A DNA stretch of 7,855 nucleotides, from assembly GCA_002329625.1 (NCBI GenBank), contig DCTP01000054.1, positions 2,257 through 10,111 of the forward strand, read 5' to 3'. Shown in pieces: positions 6,184 to 7,855 of this stretch. This stretch comes from Leptolinea sp. UBA1437 (lineage in GTDB: Bacteria; Chloroflexota; Anaerolineae; Anaerolineales; Anaerolineaceae). The first letter of the stretch is position 1; each line of letters starts with the position of its first letter. A program made the position numbers and the translations under genes. The notes under the pieces were generated by a model, which was given only the letters and a program-made list of their open reading frames with translations, searched no databases and had not been told where the DNA came from.

Positions 6184-7080
6184 ATGACCAGTGTTATTTC
6201 CATGAAAGCATTATTGGAAAGTGGTGTCCATTTTGGACATCGAACAAACAAATGGCATCCCGCCATGCGTCCTTACATTTTTACCGAACGTAACGGGATC
6301 CATATTATTGATTTACAGCAGACCGCAAAAAGTATCAACACAGTTTATCCGTTGGTGCGGGACACCGTACAATCCGGAAAAGAGATCCTTTTTGTCGGGA
6401 CAAAACGTCAGGCACAGGAGACAATCCGGGATGAAGCAATTCGTTGCGGAATGCCTTATGTAACCGAACGATGGCTGGGAGGCACATTAACAAACTGGGC
6501 AACAATTTACCAGCGTATCAATGAGCTTGAAAAGCTGGAGAAGATGAAAGAAACCGGGGAGATTAACAAGCTCACTAAAAAAGAAGGCTTGATGATCGAG
6601 CGTGAAATTGCTCGTTTGGAACTTCGACTCAGCGGTTTAAGAAACATGAAAACCTTACCGGGGTTGCTTTTCGTCATTGATGTTATGCGTGAGGCAACAG
6701 CAATTCATGAAGCCAATCTTAAGAATATTCCCGTCATCGCAATGGTCGATACCAATTGCGATCCGACCAATGTTGACTATGTCATCCCCTCCAATGATGA
6801 TGCCATTCGGGCAATCAAATTGATCGTCAGCAAAATCGCCGACGCGGTGATTGAAGGAAAAGCTTTACGCGGTGAAGGTAATTTCGATGAAGGATCCTTC
6901 TCAGATGATTCTAAGCCCAATAATGCCAAACACTTGTATAACGATACCGGAGACATGGAAGATGAAGATTTATTCGGAGCATCGACATTGGCAAAATTAG
7001 GTAACATGAAAGCGGTTAAGCAGGATGTTGACGACAATTCGGATAGCAGTGAATATGATGAAAGCGCAGAAGAGGAATAA
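6184..7080 (+). CDS. rpsB: 30S ribosomal protein S2 with long acidic C-terminal tail
   Basis: S2 binds 16S rRNA at the head-body junction of the small subunit and helps recruit S1 in many bacteria. Hallmarks are MKALLESGVHFGHRTNKWHP (7-26), the PYIFTERNGIHIIDL strand (30-44), ILFVGTKRQAQ (68-78), ERWLGGTLTNW (95-105), MKTLPGLLFVIDV (155-167), AMVDTNCDPTNVDY (186-199) and IPSNDDAIRAI (201-211). The charged helical insertion at 111-150 (INELEKLEKMKETGE) is the S2 coiled coil. The protein is 298 aa against about 241 in E. coli. The extra length is a low-complexity tail (about 230-298) rich in Asp, Glu, Ser and Asn, ending ESAEEE. Such tails occur in some S2 proteins, but this one is long. It is followed four bases later by tsf, the usual operon order. 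Identity is certain. Confidence 0.98.
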   Translation: MTSVISMKALLESGVHFGHRTNKWHPAMRPYIFTERNGIHIIDLQQTAKSINTVYPLVRDTVQSGKEILFVGTKRQAQETIRDEAIRCGMPYVTERWLGGTLTNWATIYQRINELEKLEKMKETGEINKLTKKEGLMIEREIARLELRLSGLRNMKTLPGLLFVIDVMREATAIHEANLKNIPVIAMVDTNCDPTNVDYVIPSNDDAIRAIKLIVSKIADAVIEGKALRGEGNFDEGSFSDDSKPNNAKHLYNDTGDMEDEDLFGASTLAKLGNMKAVKQDVDDNSDSSEYDESAEEE

Positions 7081-7084
7081 TTAA

Positions 7085-7705
7085 ATGGGCACAGTCAGTA
7101 CAGATCTTATTAAACAATTACGTGAAAGCACCGGTGCAGGCATTCTTGAATGTCGAAAAGCACTGGAAAACGCAAACGGCGATCTGAAAGCAGCAATGGA
7201 ATCCTTACGAGAAAAAGGGCTTGCAACGGCATTAAAACGATCCAGTCGAGCCGCTTCAGAAGGTGTCATTGAAGTTTATACTCACGGTGGCGGTCGAGTT
7301 GGTGTTATGTTGGAATTGAATTGTGAGACCGATTTTGTCGGCCGTTCGGAATCGTTTCGTTACTTGGCTCATGAATTAGCCTTACAGATTGCCGCATCTT
7401 CTCCGCTTTATATCAGTGACGAGGATATCCCGCAAAGTGTTTTGGATAATGAAGCAAAAATAGCCGAAGCCAAAGCTCGCGAAGAAGGAAAAAGTGAAGC
7501 GATTATTCCGAAGATTGTGGAAGGTTACTTGAAAAAATATAAAGATGAAGTTGTCTTATTAAATCAAATTTACATTCGCGATGAATCCATCAAGGTTCAA
7601 GATTTAATCAATCAGAATATAGCTGCTTTAGGTGAAAATATCATTGTCAGACGGTTTGCGCGTTATGCGTTGGGTGAATCATCCGATATGGACGAAGCAG
7701 AATAA
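7085..7705 (+). CDS. tsf: Elongation factor Ts, short form
   Basis: EF-Ts is the guanine nucleotide exchange factor that recycles EF-Tu. The N-terminal UBA-like domain is complete (STDLIKQLRESTGAGILECR, residues 5-24, then KALENANGDLKAAMESLREKG). The EF-Tu-contacting TDFV motif stands at 82-85 in NCETDFVGRSESF. The C-terminal part keeps QIYIRDESIKVQDLI (161-175) and IIVRRFARYALGE (186-198). At 206 aa it is much shorter than the 283-aa E. coli protein and lacks most of the second core repeat and the coiled coil, like the roughly 196-aa Thermus form; it is not truncated by mutation. AGGA (7073-7076) lies inside the end of rpsB, eight bases before the ATG, so translation is likely coupled to rpsB. 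A strong terminator follows. Confidence 0.97.
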   Translation: MGTVSTDLIKQLRESTGAGILECRKALENANGDLKAAMESLREKGLATALKRSSRAASEGVIEVYTHGGGRVGVMLELNCETDFVGRSESFRYLAHELALQIAASSPLYISDEDIPQSVLDNEAKIAEAKAREEGKSEAIIPKIVEGYLKKYKDEVVLLNQIYIRDESIKVQDLINQNIAALGENIIVRRFARYALGESSDMDEAE

Positions 7706-7735
7706 TCATTCCAACTTTTTCAATATAAACTTTAG

Positions 7736-7772
7736 AAAACCGGTTTTCAATTGGGGAAACCGGTTTTTTTTT
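7736..7772 (+). terminator. Intrinsic terminator of the rpsB-tsf operon
   Basis: The arms 7736-7748 and 7755-7767 pair over 13 positions with one G-T wobble (core AAACCGGTTT twice) around the loop AATTGG. A run of nine T (7764-7772) overlaps the end of the stem. It starts 30 bases after the tsf stop codon, so the following gene is probably transcribed separately. Confidence 0.92.
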
Positions 7773-7801
7773 ATAATTACCGAAAACATTCATGGAGTAT
7801 C

Positions 7802-7854
7802 TGATTCAAATTTCCATGGAAAATATTTAAGCTTGACGATGGAAATTTGATTCA
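7802..7854. repeat. Long imperfect inverted repeat at the window edge
   Basis: TGATTCAAATTTCCAT (7802-7817) is complementary to ATGGAAATTTGATTCA (7839-7854) at 15 of 16 positions, around a 21-base loop. No T-run follows within the window. The loop contains TTGACG (7833-7838), five of six matches to a -35 hexamer, whose -10 would fall just beyond the last base. It could be an operator pair or a leader hairpin of the next gene. Confidence 0.6.
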
Positions 7855-7855
7855 C

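Noticed and set aside
7085..7705. EF-Ts as a truncated pseudogene because of its 206 residues
   Set aside because: Both the TDFV core and the C-terminal segment are intact, and short EF-Ts forms of about 200 residues are normal in several phyla.
1..7855. CRISPR array, tRNA genes, insertion sequences or attachment sites
   Set aside because: No regularly spaced repeats, cloverleaf-like sequence, transposase motif or flanking direct repeats were seen on either strand.

Overview
The window looks like chromosomal DNA of a low-to-medium GC (about 40% by eye), probably anaerobic bacterium. The sulfatase-like, methyltransferase and short EF-Ts proteins recall Chloroflexota (Anaerolineae), but that placement rests on remembered family resemblance and is tentative. 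No phage, transposon, CRISPR or tRNA signal was found, so this is core chromosome plus one envelope-type operon.

Layout. (1) 26-1468, plus strand: a tyrosine phenol-lyase/tryptophanase family PLP enzyme, ended by a strong intrinsic terminator (1484-1520). (2) 1619-5646, minus strand: a three-gene cassette read right to left. It holds a 65-aa one-helix membrane peptide with a DPGTG motif, a 454-aa NoeA-like SAM methyltransferase that overlaps it by ATGA, and an 805-aa seven-helix membrane protein with an extracytoplasmic sulfatase/phosphotransferase domain. It converges on the lyase gene, so the 150-bp gap between them works as a shared termination zone. (3) 5647-6183: a 537-bp divergent intergenic region with candidate back-to-back promoters and, on the rpsB side, a possible folded leader RNA. 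(4) 6184-7705, plus strand: rpsB (ribosomal protein S2) and tsf (EF-Ts), four bases apart and followed by a textbook terminator. (5) 7773-7855: a long inverted repeat running to the window edge, with a -35-like hexamer in its loop, probably the control region of the next gene.

How the parts fit. rpsB-tsf is the usual translation operon, probably co-transcribed from a promoter 300 bp or more upstream. The minus-strand cassette probably assembles or decorates a cell-surface polymer: the methyltransferase acts in the cytoplasm, the large membrane protein outside, and the small peptide may be an accessory membrane subunit. This cassette is the best candidate here for an uncharacterised system. 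The lyase is a separate catabolic gene with several altered cofactor-pocket residues.
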